Part shown: piece by piece, positions 30,900-40,235 of the stretch
Numbering within the stretch: the first letter of the stretch is position 1
Layout: every line of letters starts with the position of its first letter
Source: Oncomelania hupensis
Taxonomy: Eukaryota > Mollusca > Gastropoda > Littorinimorpha > Pomatiopsidae
Length of the DNA: 64,000 nt
Direction of reading: 5' to 3'
NCBI GenBank assembly: GCA_036898135.1
Contig: CM072526.1
Location: 6,984,224-7,048,223 of the forward strand
Made by a program: the position numbers and the translations under genes
Notes under the pieces: model-generated
Told to the model about the DNA's origin: nothing
Databases searched by the model: none
What the model saw: the letters and a program-made list of their open reading frames with translations, nothing else

Positions 30900-33700
30900 C
30901 TATAGTAGTCTCCCCTGTTGTTTACCATGCGGTTTGAGTGGCAGCGGGCTCTGATGTTTTTGTGTTTCGAATGATGGATTGAGCGACTGTGTGCGTCTAA
31001 GAGTGTGATACTAGCATCATGATGTGGGACTCAGTTTGTGGGTGTTTTGTGCCCCTACAGTCGTCAATATGTTTGTTTTCTGCCTTCTTCTATCCGCAAG
31101 GCTAGGTTTGTTGAATTCTAACTGCCCGCCATTCAGTGTTGATATCTCGCACAGCGTGCCTGTGCAGCACTGTGCCAGCCTAGACAATGACTCGCTTCAG
31201 AAACAACCGCTGCTCTCAGTCTCAAGCGAGCGTGTTGAACCATTACGTATAGTGTACGATCGCGCTCAACTGCTGTCTGTAGCACCAGGGCGTTTGACCC
31301 CTGACCTCGTCTCTCGACTTCGTGTACTACAGATCGGTGTCGGTCTACCACTCAAGCGTTACAAACGTAAACAAACACAGCAAAGTTCTTTGCTTCAATG
31401 CACAGTGGTGTCGTGAGACAGCTGATGACATTCATGATTTAATTATTGATCACAAAGCTGTAATAATGGTGATAAATGAAACTTGGTTTTATGAAAAGGG
31501 TGACGAGAGTTACATGAGGAAAATCACTCCTGCTGGCTGTACGTTCATGAACCCTTTCCGCGTACAACAGGACAAAGGGGTGGTGGAATCCTCGTAGTTG
31601 TAAAGAACAGTTTGGCATCCTGTGTTCTATAAACGTATTTCTAATTTCACCTCTTTTGAGTGTGTGGAGATGACAATCACACTAAACCGGGTCACTACTA
31701 TACATGTATCTGTGTGTACCGGCCTCCGCCTAGTAAGACGAACAAACTGACACCGGCCATGTTTTTTCGCGAATATCCGGAGCTCTTGACAATATACGCC
31801 GATCGTAGCAGGGATGTGTGTTTTATGGGGGATTTAATCTCCTTGTAGATAATCATGCTAATTCTCAGGTTCGCCGTTTCATGACTATGCTCAGCGACCA
31901 TGGTTTTTCACAGCTTGTAAATGTACCAACCCAGCGTTCTGGTCACACTTTAGACTTGGTTGAGGTGCGCAGTGACGACAGTCTCTGGTCTTTAGAGGCT
32001 GTGAACGACAGTACCTACCACTCCCGTTTATCCGACCACTACCTCATCGTCTTAAGGCTCGCTCTTGCTCGGCCACCTCCTCCGACGCGGCTGGTGACGT
32101 CACGAACCTCCGCGCAGTTGACCCGGCCGCTCTCCAAGCTGACGTGCAGGCGCTGGCCTGGTCGGCCAGTGAGCAGCAGGCTGACCTTGATGTTGACGGT
32201 CTCGTCACTGTCTACAACGATGGCCTTCGCCGGATCCTCGACCGCCTGGCGCCCTCTGTTACCAGACGGGTGAGAGATCGCCACTCCGTGCTTTGGATGT
32301 CCACCGAGGTCCGCGATGCTCGTCGTGGGCGGAGGTGGGCAGAGCGACGCTGGCGGAAAACTCGTCTCACAGTGCACAAAGAGATCTTTATCAAAGAAAG
32401 ACTCCGTGTTAAGTTGTGCGTGTCGGCGGCGAAGAGACGCTACTATAGTGATAGAATAGCTTCTGCAGCGTCTTCAAACAAGGAGCTATTTGCGGTTACC
32501 TGTGAACTGTTAGGCCAGAAAAAGTGCCGTGTTCTCCCCTCTTTTATTCCTCGTTCGGAACTTCCACAAGCTTTTTGTAACTTTTTCACAGACAAGATTC
32601 GCGGTATTCGAGACAAACTTGATGCGCGCCCATGTGACGCTCCATCTTTTGAAGTGTATGATGGACCTGCGTTGTCATCCTTTCAGCCTGTTTCGGAGAG
32701 TGACATTCATGCCTTGATTGTGCAGTCTCCTACAAAGTCTTGTATGCTTGACCCATTGCCAACCCCTCTTGTGAAACATAACCTTGCTGATCTTGTGCCT
32801 TTGATTTCTGCTATTGTAAATGCTTCTCTTACTACAGGTACTGTCCCAAAGCAGTTTAAACAGGCAGTTGTGACACCATTATTGAAAAAAAACTGGACTT
32901 GACAGCGATGTACTAAACAATTATAGACCTGTATCTAATGTTGCATTTATTTCCAAGATCCTGGAGAAGGTTGTGTTAAAACAGTTACAAGATCATCTAT
33001 CTCAAAACGGTCTTCTGGAAGCCTACCAGTCAGCATACAAGAAGAATCATAGTTGTGAGACTGCTGTTCTCAGTTTCCTTGATTGTTTACTTAGACAGGC
33101 TGACGAGAAGCGTGTTTCTCTTGTAGCATTGTTAGATCTGAGTGCTGTGTTCGACACGCTGGATCACCACATACTTCTAGAGAGATTGCACACTACATTT
33201 GGTTTAAGAGGGACTGTTCTTGAGTGGTTTTCCTCGTACCTCACTGATCGTTACCAGTCTGTTGTCATTGATTGCAATACCTCTACTCCTAGTCCCCTGT
33301 TATGCGGAGTCCCCCAAGGTTCTGTGCTCGGTCCTGTTTTGTTTTTGTTGTACTCCCAACCACTATGTAATGTAATCACAGCCTGCAACTGCGTGTGCCA
33401 CAAATATGCAGATGACACAGAACTGTCAAAAAGTGGTCAGGCAGATGACTTCCCTTCTGTTATGTCTGAAGTAGAAACATGTATTGACAGTGTCCAGGCT
33501 TGGATGAATAGCAACAGGTTGATGCTTAACCCTGAAAAGACCGAGGTTATACCTGTAGGCTCATCTTCCCGTCTTAAACTGGTCGGCAGCGACTCTGCAA
33601 ACATCGGCGGCAGCACCATCCCATTTAGTAATATTGTTCGTTATTTAGGTGTCAAGCTAGATAGTTCTTTGTCCATGCATGACCACATTACCATCTGTCG
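30900..33700 (+). mobile_element. CR1/L2-group LINE, decayed, cut by an LTR
   Basis: The N-terminal sequence at 31024-31416 (VAPGRLTPDLVSRLRVLQIG) parallels the N-terminus of the LINE at 3853 (LAPDLVFRLKEFSIG), so both belong to one broad family. Coding homology stops at 33700, where TGTGTCCC of an LTR begins. The 3' end of the LINE is not seen nearby. The 5' limit is approximate. Confidence 0.75.
31024..33700 (+). pseudogene. CR1/L2 LINE ORF2, many breaks
   Basis: Endonuclease pieces: VLCFNAQWCRET with MVINETWFYEKGDES (to 31597), then 31660-32070 in several frames including SDHYLIVLRL. RT pieces: 32144-32902 (KSCMLDPLPTPL) and 32973-33692 (LLDLSAVFDTLDH, CGVPQGSVLGPVLF, catalytic YADDTELSK). 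At least five frameshifts. It ends abruptly at MHDHIT, just before the LTR. Non-functional. Confidence 0.8.
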
Positions 33701-34302
33701 TGTGTCCCTTCTTGATGTTACACTCCGTTTGATGGTGGTGTTTTCAATCAGTAGTAGATTCAGCCCCAATGCGTGAATGCTCCTGATGAGTGTAAGCTCG
33801 GATTCGATTATCCACGTAACCCGTTCAATCAGCATACAAGTCACTGAGTCTTCGTATGAAATTTTCCACTTTTATTCAGCACACATCAACATCTGCATAC
33901 AATTCTCAACTCAACTCCCAACAACACACAGAGCATCGAATATATAGTTTTTCTCTAGTCCAGAACACCGTGGAACGATCGAGTATGACGCAATTTAGCA
34001 ATCCCTTTAGACTTCGTCATCACTGTCTTACGTCATACATCTTTCCTTTCTGTCCAAGCATGTTCTCAAAATTTCTACGCCCTCTCGCGAAGCTTCTATT
34101 GACAGTAAACAGGCAAATCTAGAGAATTCTCCAATAATATCGACCAACTAAAATTATCAACGTTATACAAAGCTTCCTCTAACCACAACGCAAACTCAAA
34201 TCAAAGGTAAATAAACTCTATTATTGAATACTTTGCAAATCGAAACGATTAGATCTATCGTGCGCGTTTCAGACATACTATCCATCGCGTTTCAATGTAA
34301 CA
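33701..34302 (-). mobile_element. Probable 3' LTR of an unidentified LTR retrotransposon
   Basis: On the minus strand it starts TGTTACATTG and ends GGGACACA. A purine-rich tract (TTCTTGAGTGGGGGG) lies 3 bp upstream, as expected for a polypurine tract before a 3' LTR. An AATAAAAGTGG polyadenylation-like signal lies near 33872. It interrupts the LINE RT. Its internal part is only about 100 bp long before the next LTR begins; no mate LTR is identified. Confidence 0.45.
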
Positions 34303-34408
34303 TAACCCCCCACTCAAGAAGAAATTTACCCAATTTCTTTCAACAACGTTGGAACGTAATGCACAAAGTCCAGAATTAAAACTTATTTCAGACTGTCTGA
34401 ATACTGTC

Positions 34409-36568
34409 TGTCACGTCACCCGAGCGGGTTCCGCGACTTCAGCACATGCAACGAGTGAATAGGAATAAAACTCAAACAAAATAAACTAACACAAATGCCA
34501 GAATAACAGTCACACTCTTTTATTCAACGATCTAAACATACATACACAGGACAAATGGGGAACTAACCCCCCTCCACCCCTATCAAGACCCCCGTCCCAA
34601 TACTAACTAACAATTACCTCCCTTTGTTCAACCCCAAAACAGAACTAAACATCAACAGTTTTTTTACAAAATGCACAACAAAATATCAATCAGTGATCAA
34701 TTCAAAATACTATAAAATTTCAACTAAGAAATGATGGAGCTGTGAATCTTTAATCTTCGAACTACTGTCCAAGTTAAACTGCAGAACTGAAGCACTGTTC
34801 AAATGTCTTGTGCACGTAGCTCAGACGGAGCTAAACAGTTATTTTCACAATATAATGGATGATTTTTACTAACTAAATGAAGTATGTTTTTATGTGTGGC
34901 GCTGTGCAAGTCTGTGTGTGCGTGAGTATGGTGTGTGGAGTTCCTGTAATAAATGGTGATGTCCCGATACAGAGGCAAAACAAGCAGTAGTGGCGGAGTT
35001 TACTTCCACGCTCCCCAGCTGTAGAGGCACGGTCACAACACAGATGCACGTCTGCGCAAGTGGCGATGGTGTAGTGGAACACAACTACACCGGTAAGGGA
35101 TTAGTCAGCATAACACGGATGATAACAGATGACAATAGATGATGCAGTGGATACAACAGGTAACAGGTAACAACAGGTAACAACAGCCCAAACCTGTAAG
35201 CAAATACACAGTCTTAACAGTCTGCCTATAAAACATAACCACTATATAATATAACACGCCGTCCTCCGTCCGCCATCTTGACCTGGTTGTGCATAACAAC
35301 AATGATAATAATACATGATGCTATGCATACATTTCAATAATATAATGCAACCCTTGATGTAATAATTCATATCTTCCATAAACACAGTCATTTATATAAA
35401 TATACATCATCATTGCGACCACACTTCAATCACACAGTCCTAATTCATTCCCTCTCCCTCTTCACCCTCATCACCTTTCTCAACTGTTATAACTACATCA
35501 CGATTATCTCCCTTCAACCATCTATCTTGTCGTACTATACTGTAAACATGCTCTATTCATACCCACATTTCCTCCATCTCCCCCCAGCATAGTACATTTA
35601 TCTCTCTCTCTCCATACATACACTCCCCTCCTCTCTCTCTCTCTCACTCTAACATGCATTTTCCATCGTCACCGTTGACCCACTTTTAACTACAACAGCA
35701 ACGACATTTCTCATTCATGTACATAATAAGAAAATCATATGAAAATCATACAAAATCAATAAAATTATTATGCATCAAAAATACATCCCTTTTCCCCTCA
35801 TTCACCCTCATTCATTCGCGTACGCAGTCTCGGAGCACTTTTGCCACTAAGAAATTGAATTACAGGGTTTACTCACCGTCTAGGCCTCGGCTTGTGACAC
35901 ACCTTCCTCCCCAACACAATACAACACAACACAGGTCACAACACACTGGTTAGTCTTGAGAGTTAATTCCGTGTCTAGCTATTTGCTGTTATTCTCACAA
36001 CAATAACAATAATGAGGACGAGGACACCTCAATTCTGTAACAGACCTTGAGTCTCGGTAGGTGTTCAATAGAGAACCACACAACCTTAGGAAGGAACTCT
36101 ACATTTACTTATAAATGGCAGTTACAATCCTCCTCTTTCCAACTCTAAGCATTCTTACCCCGACGAGGGCGTAAGACCTTGGGTGGCTCGTATCAACGAT
36201 TACAACACCCTTCCAACACAGAAACCTATTTCTAATATGACACTCTGTCACAGAGTCACTGCCTGGTTAGAGCTGACCTCTCGCAAAAAGCACCCAAATC
36301 ACTCTGCCTTACCAAACGCACCCAGGCCAAGAGCAAAACAGTCGAGTTCTCGTCAGCATCCCTATTTAATCTAATGTCTAACCCATGTGTGTGTGGATGT
36401 GTGGGTGTGGGTGTGTGTGTTTGTGGGTAGGTGTTTTATTTATTTATGTTGAAGTGCAATAAGGACAGGTAGTGTGATATGTATTTTAAGTTTTACAATG
36501 TGTCGGAAATGTTCTTGTTAATATGTACATAAGCGTGAGTACACGTACATGTTTACATTACTGTTACA
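34409..36568 (-). mobile_element. 3' LTR (2160 bp) of the Gmr1-like gypsy element G1
   Basis: On the minus strand it starts TGTAACAGTAATG at 36568 and ends GGTGACGTGACA at 34409. It follows directly on the RNase H gene; the LTR's first bases, TGTAAC, supply that gene's TAA stop. A purine-rich AAAAGGTAAGAAAA precedes it. It is homologous in reverse to the solo LTR at 23107-25232. CTGTC lies immediately outside at 34404-34408 and may be half of the target duplication. Confidence 0.8.
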
Positions 36569-36757
36569 TTTTCTTACCTTTTGCTGATCCTTTAATAGAT
36601 TCTACTCGCATGCTAAAGTTCTGCAAGTACATAGCCCATCTCATGATGCGACTGTTCACAAACTTGGCAGAGTTCAAGTAGGTTAGCGGCTTGTGATCAG
36701 TCTGTAGCACGAACTTCACTCCTTGAAGGTACAGTTCGAATTTCCGGATTCCCCATA
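36564..36757 (-). CDS. RNase H C-terminal part of gypsy element G1 (downstream of the Polinton insertion)
   Basis: Contains YLQGVKFVLQTDHKPLTYL and INSR-like NSRIMRWAMYLQNF, the conserved C-terminal half of gypsy RNase H. The upstream half lies 16 kb away at 52764 on the same strand, in the matching frame once the Polinton and one target duplicate are ignored. The protein ends in KGSAKGKKM with its stop inside the LTR. With no integrase after RNase H, the domain order is integrase first. Confidence 0.85.
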
Positions 36758-36919
36758 AGAGATAGTAGTTATGCTGGTTTTGCCCCACCTGTTGTACTGA
36801 CCCCATTTTATTACATAATATGCTGTTTTTAAGAGGTTTTAAACGCACTTCATAACACTCTGGAAATATGTCATTTGCTACAAATATATCCGTATTTCTT
36901 ACGTCTTTAATTGAAAGCA
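36758..36919 (+). repeat. Left terminal inverted repeat of the complete Polinton
   Basis: Matches the reverse complement of 52592-52758 with scattered mismatches; longest identical blocks include CTGTTTTTAAGAGGTTTTAAACGC (positions about 36822-36845) and the inner TTTAATTGAAAGCA. Confidence 0.88.
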
Positions 36920-36958
36920 AAAAAAACATATTCTTTTATTCTTACCAACACATTAGGC

Positions 36959-37195
36959 CTACACATTAATGTCCGCTGGAATAATCTTTTGTTTAACAAG
37001 ATAGTCCCGAGTAAATAACGATAATGAAAAGATACCAACAAGTTTACCAACATCTGAAAGATCCATCTTTCCCAATTCAATAGGTTTCATTTTTAAAAGA
37101 GATTTTGCAATCATAGTGTAAGCTGTATTTAGGCCCACTAAGACAACACTATGGTATCCAAGATTTACAATTGTTTGTTCATATGGTACACTCAT
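36959..37195 (-). CDS. Polinton 78-aa terminal hydrophobic protein
   Basis: Nearly identical to the ORF at 21029-21265 (two residue changes seen). Two hydrophobic stretches (VVLVGLNTAYTMIA, LVGIFSLSLF) are joined by a charged linker. It is closest to the left TIR, on the strand reading outward. Start context is TATATAAAAATGAG. Function unknown; small membrane protein by appearance. Confidence 0.65.
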   Translation of the reverse strand: MSVPYEQTIVNLGYHSVVLVGLNTAYTMIAKSLLKMKPIELGKMDLSDVGKLVGIFSLSLFTRDYLVKQKIIPADINV

Positions 37196-37237
37196 TTTTA
37201 TATATAATAAAAAAATAATAATAAATTATGACTGCAT

Positions 37238-37690
37238 TCAAAACAAATCTAATGATGGCTTCAATGATGGAGATGATTCAATTTCTTTCTCTACAAGTGG
37301 TTTTGGGGGTTTCTGTTTCTTTTTTCCTTGGCGGTATTTATATATTATGTACCCACTTGCACCCACTACACCGGCTATACATAAATAATATATCTTATTT
37401 GAAGATTGTACTGGTTGTACTGGTTGTATTGGTTGTATTGGTTCTTCTTTGTTTGTTGTTAATGTTTGTTGCGTTATTGTTTCTTCTTTTGGTGATTCCT
37501 TTTTTCTTAATATGTTTGCTTTTGTTTGTCTGTTCCATCTATGTAACTTGTTAAATTCTGCTAACTTCTTTCCAGCTGCAATTCTTCCTTGGCTCTTTTG
37601 TTTAGTGACTGTCACTGGGTTCTGTTGGTTCTCCGAATTCTTCACCTCCGTCTCCGTCTCCATCTCCATCTCCGGATTGGAAGAGTCCAT
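37238..37690 (-). CDS. Polinton 150-aa basic protein with C-terminal membrane segment
   Basis: Partner of 20546-21004. The acidic start MDSSNPEMEMETETEV is followed by the basic motif QGRIAAGKKLAEFNK, a proline/glutamine repeat PIQPIQPVQPVQ and a hydrophobic segment YYLCIAGVVGASGYIIYKY. The dipeptide repeat length differs between copies. The 5' end overlaps the 177-aa gene in another frame by 89 bp. Start context is ATTAAAAATGG. Role unproven. Confidence 0.65.
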   Translation of the reverse strand: MDSSNPEMEMETETEVKNSENQQNPVTVTKQKSQGRIAAGKKLAEFNKLHRWNRQTKANILRKKESPKEETITQQTLTTNKEEPIQPIQPVQPVQSSNKIYYLCIAGVVGASGYIIYKYRQGKKKQKPPKPLVEKEIESSPSLKPSLDLF

Positions 37691-38135
37691 TTTTAATAGC
37701 AGAGAAATTTATATGTTGAAAAGTAATTAACCCAGCTGAAAATGGTGCCAACAAGCTTCCAAACTTATAATATAGATTTCTTGATACCTCACTAATCCCA
37801 TTGACAATAACAGGATCTTGAATCAAATCATCAAATAAATCATTCTCACAATCTAAAGTAACAAAGGTCGACACAGCTTTGGTATATAACTTCACAATAG
37901 AACGCCCCAAACTTTTAACCATTAAAGCACCGAGAACTTTATCATATTTATTATGTAATATAATGATCTCTTCAGGCCTCAGTCTTTGTACTTGTTCAGG
38001 TGTTAAGTCAACACCAAGATAATACTTTGACTTTCCGGAAGCTACTAATGCAACCAGCCTGTCTTTTTTCTCGTTGTCAACACCTGTACCTGTGACATTA
38101 ATAGCTTCTTGCGTTAACAAGTCATCGCAATTCAT
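37602..38135 (-). CDS. Polinton 177-aa protein of unknown function
   Basis: Begins MNCDDLLTQEAINV and is open throughout, unlike the copy at 20101. LTPEQVQRLRPEEIIILHN suggests a helical domain. A less polar middle (LLAPFSAGLITFQHINF) precedes an acidic GDGDGDGDGGEE tail. Upstream it should face the 140-aa gene across a 37-bp spacer, but an RTE fragment begins 6 bp from its start, so its promoter has probably been replaced. No family recognised. Confidence 0.65.
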   Translation of the reverse strand: MNCDDLLTQEAINVTGTGVDNEKKDRLVALVASGKSKYYLGVDLTPEQVQRLRPEEIIILHNKYDKVLGALMVKSLGRSIVKLYTKAVSTFVTLDCENDLFDDLIQDPVIVNGISEVSRNLYYKFGSLLAPFSAGLITFQHINFSAIKNGLFQSGDGDGDGDGGEEFGEPTEPSDSH

Positions 38136-38140
38136 TTTAC

Positions 38141-38242
38141 ATCCTATCCTATCCTATCCTGTCCCGTAACCCGAAGGTCGTAGGGGCACCACAGATGATC
38201 GTTTAACCAGCATACTCCATCTTTCTGGTTAAACGATCATCT
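38141..38242 (-). mobile_element. RTE LINE 3'-end fragment with a flipped terminal copy
   Basis: 38141-38225 matches the last 85 bp of the RTE family, including the ATCCT repeat tail. It is followed at 38227-38242 by an inverted copy of its own 16-bp AGATGATCGTTTAACC (38193-38208). A T-run follows. This looks like a template switch during reverse transcription or repair rather than a plain insertion. Confidence 0.85.
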
Positions 38243-38249
38243 TTTTTTT

Positions 38250-38387
38250 TTTTTTAATTTAGTTTTTTATTTTATTTGTATGTAAAATGACATTAATAGC
38301 TTCTTGCGTCATTGCGATGACTTGTTAACGCAAGAAGCTATTAATGTCATTTTACATACAAATAAAATAAAAAACTAAATTAAAAAA
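38250..38387. repeat. Perfect 60-bp-arm palindrome in the divergent promoter region
   Basis: Arms 38250-38309 and 38328-38387 are exact reverse complements, with an 18-bp loop (38310-38327). Each arm contains the A/T-rich promoter side of the 140-aa gene plus codons 5-14 or so of the 177-aa gene. The right arm ends at the first base of the 140-aa gene ATG. The loop matches the first codons of the 177-aa gene. It is absent from the other copy (20064-20100). Confidence 0.95.
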
Positions 38388-38809
38388 TGGCCGGTGCTGC
38401 AATGGTGCTCGGTTCTGCTGCTGTCAACGCCTTAGCCTTTTCAGGATCAAATTATTTGTTTTCAAAACTGGACAGCAAAGAAGAATCAAAACGGCATAAC
38501 TTAGCAATGGAAAAATTACAACAAGATCAGGCCGAATACGAGAACAGACTAATGCAGCTTGATTTTGTTAATACAAGATTGAAAGAAGAAGGTCATGCTG
38601 ATAAAACATTCGAAGACGTTGATGAAGCTTTGCACCAATATTATTTATTCACTGGCACGACACTACCTTCATTAAAAGAGCCAGTGTTATCTGATTACTA
38701 CACACCTAACATTGCACCTACAATGTCAGAGACCGGAGAATTAATTTTAATTGTGTTTGGAATAACAGTAGTTTATTACCTCGTTAAACAAAAATATAAA
38801 TCTAAATAA
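38387..38809 (+). CDS. Polinton 140-aa membrane-type protein
   Basis: Partner of 19638-20063; one residue shorter (EYENR versus EYEKNR). Hydrophobic N-terminus, charged helical middle, YYTPNIAP, then hydrophobic LILIVFGITVVYYLV near the C-terminus. Both copies are intact despite decay around them. It is followed 3 bp later by the integrase. Function unknown; probably a virion or membrane component. Confidence 0.7.
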   Translation: MAGAAMVLGSAAVNALAFSGSNYLFSKLDSKEESKRHNLAMEKLQQDQAEYENRLMQLDFVNTRLKEEGHADKTFEDVDEALHQYYLFTGTTLPSLKEPVLSDYYTPNIAPTMSETGELILIVFGITVVYYLVKQKYKSK

Positions 38810-38812
38810 AAT

Positions 38813-39786
38813 ATGACTTCACGTTTGTCTAGATTATATTATTCTCAATCCGGATATTGGAAAGGGATGACGGCAGTTAATAAACTAGTAGAAAAGACTG
38901 GCTTGTCAGCAAACGTGGTTAAACAATGGTTATCGAAGCAAGCTGTATGGCAAATCTATCTTCCACCCCCCGAAAAAAATAATAAGACCAAAATTTGAAA
39001 ACTCAAGACCAAATGACATGCATCAAATAGATTTGTTATATCTTCCCCATGACAAAATACATAGAAAGAAATACAGGTATGCCCTTACTGTTATTGATAT
39101 AGCTACCAGGTTTAAGGACGCTCATGCTCTTAGGACTAAAAATTCTGCTGAGGTCGCTCAAGCCTTAAATGCGATTTATTCAAGAGGGCCTCTAAGGTTT
39201 CCTAGACTTATTCAATGCGATGAAGGGTCTGAATTCAAAGGAGCTGTTAACCAGCTTTTGTTAAAACATAATGTAACTGTTAGAAGGAGTTGTTGGATTG
39301 CACAGATCACAGGGTATTGTAGAAAACTTTAATCGGCAACTGGCAGAAAGGTTATTCACTTATCAGTATTCAAAAGAGTTGTTTACTGAAACCACTAATA
39401 CAGAATGGGTTGTTAGGCTGCCTCGAGTTTTAAGGGAAATGAATTCAGAACCAACCAGAGTTACAGGATTAAAACCAGTTGAGGCTATTAAAAAGAAACA
39501 GATTGTTGTTACCGTTTCAAAGCCTGGTCAGCCGGATCTAACTTTGGTGAACAAAACTGTTAGATACCTTTTTCAGCCTGGAGAAGTTGCTAATGACACT
39601 AGAAGAAGAGCTACAGACCCAATTTGGTCATTAAGCGTTTATGAAGTTGACAGAGCATTATCTACTGATCCGCCTGTATATTATTTAAGACCAAGAAGTG
39701 ATCGTAGAACACCACAAAGAAATTTTGTAAAAGAAGAACTTCAGATTGTTCCACCAGACACAGAGCCATTAAGATTTTCTAACTAA
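38813..39786 (+). pseudogene. INT: Retroviral-like integrase (DD35E type) of the Polinton, two frameshifts
   Basis: The N-terminal part, with helix-turn-helix-like LVEKTGLSANVVKQWLS, runs to a shift in the C/A run near 38975. The catalytic core begins HQIDLLYLP (first Asp) and continues to IQCDEGSEFKG (second Asp). A second shift lies near 39295. The Glu is in QGIVENFNRQL. The C-terminal domain (PIWSLSVYEVDRAL, YYLRPRSDR) is beta-rich, as in SH3-like integrase tails. In Polintons it joins element ends to host DNA. All three catalytic residues are readable but not in one frame. Confidence 0.85.
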
Positions 39787-39806
39787 GAAAATAAAAATGT
39801 CTAAAA

Positions 39807-40124
39807 ATGACGGACACAGTAAGGAGCTTGCCAGGTATATTAGAAGACCTTTCACCAATGTTTACAATATTAAATGATGAATATTGGACCACCTTTTTCA
39901 CAGGCTTACCTACAAAATACATCTTTATGTATAATAACTATACTAAACAACACCAAATTAATAAAGAATTCAAATTTGCATGCGAAATAGAATTTGAAAA
40001 ACATTTTAATAGAATTGTTGAGTGTGGAAATTATAATAAAACCCTTTTACTACCATATACATTTTACTTTGAGAGATTGGGGGGAAATTTTATTCGTAAG
40101 GTCTATAAAGTCCATAAAACATGA
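39807..40124 (+). CDS. Polinton 105-aa protein of unknown function
   Basis: Begins MTDTVRSLPGILEDLSPMF; near-identical to 18350-18664 except at the C-terminus. It has no membrane segment and is rich in Tyr, Phe, Asn and Lys. It lies between integrase and polymerase on the same strand. The start follows CTAAAAATGACGG; the same AAAAATGACGGACAC recurs at the polymerase start at 40236. Not recognised. Confidence 0.6.
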   Translation: MTDTVRSLPGILEDLSPMFTILNDEYWTTFFTGLPTKYIFMYNNYTKQHQINKEFKFACEIEFEKHFNRIVECGNYNKTLLLPYTFYFERLGGNFIRKVYKVHKT

Positions 40125-40235
40125 TTGTAAATGTTTCGCTAGTTAATTACATGTAGTTTTAAGCCTAAATTCTAGTTTATTTAATTATTTAATTAATTTT
40201 TTTATTTTATTTTAAGTTTTGTCATCAGTATAAAA

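Noticed and set aside
34873..36374. Several 60-80-codon ORFs inside the 2.16-kb LTR
   Set aside because: They are not kept as frames in the homologous solo LTR at 23107-25232 and show no domain.
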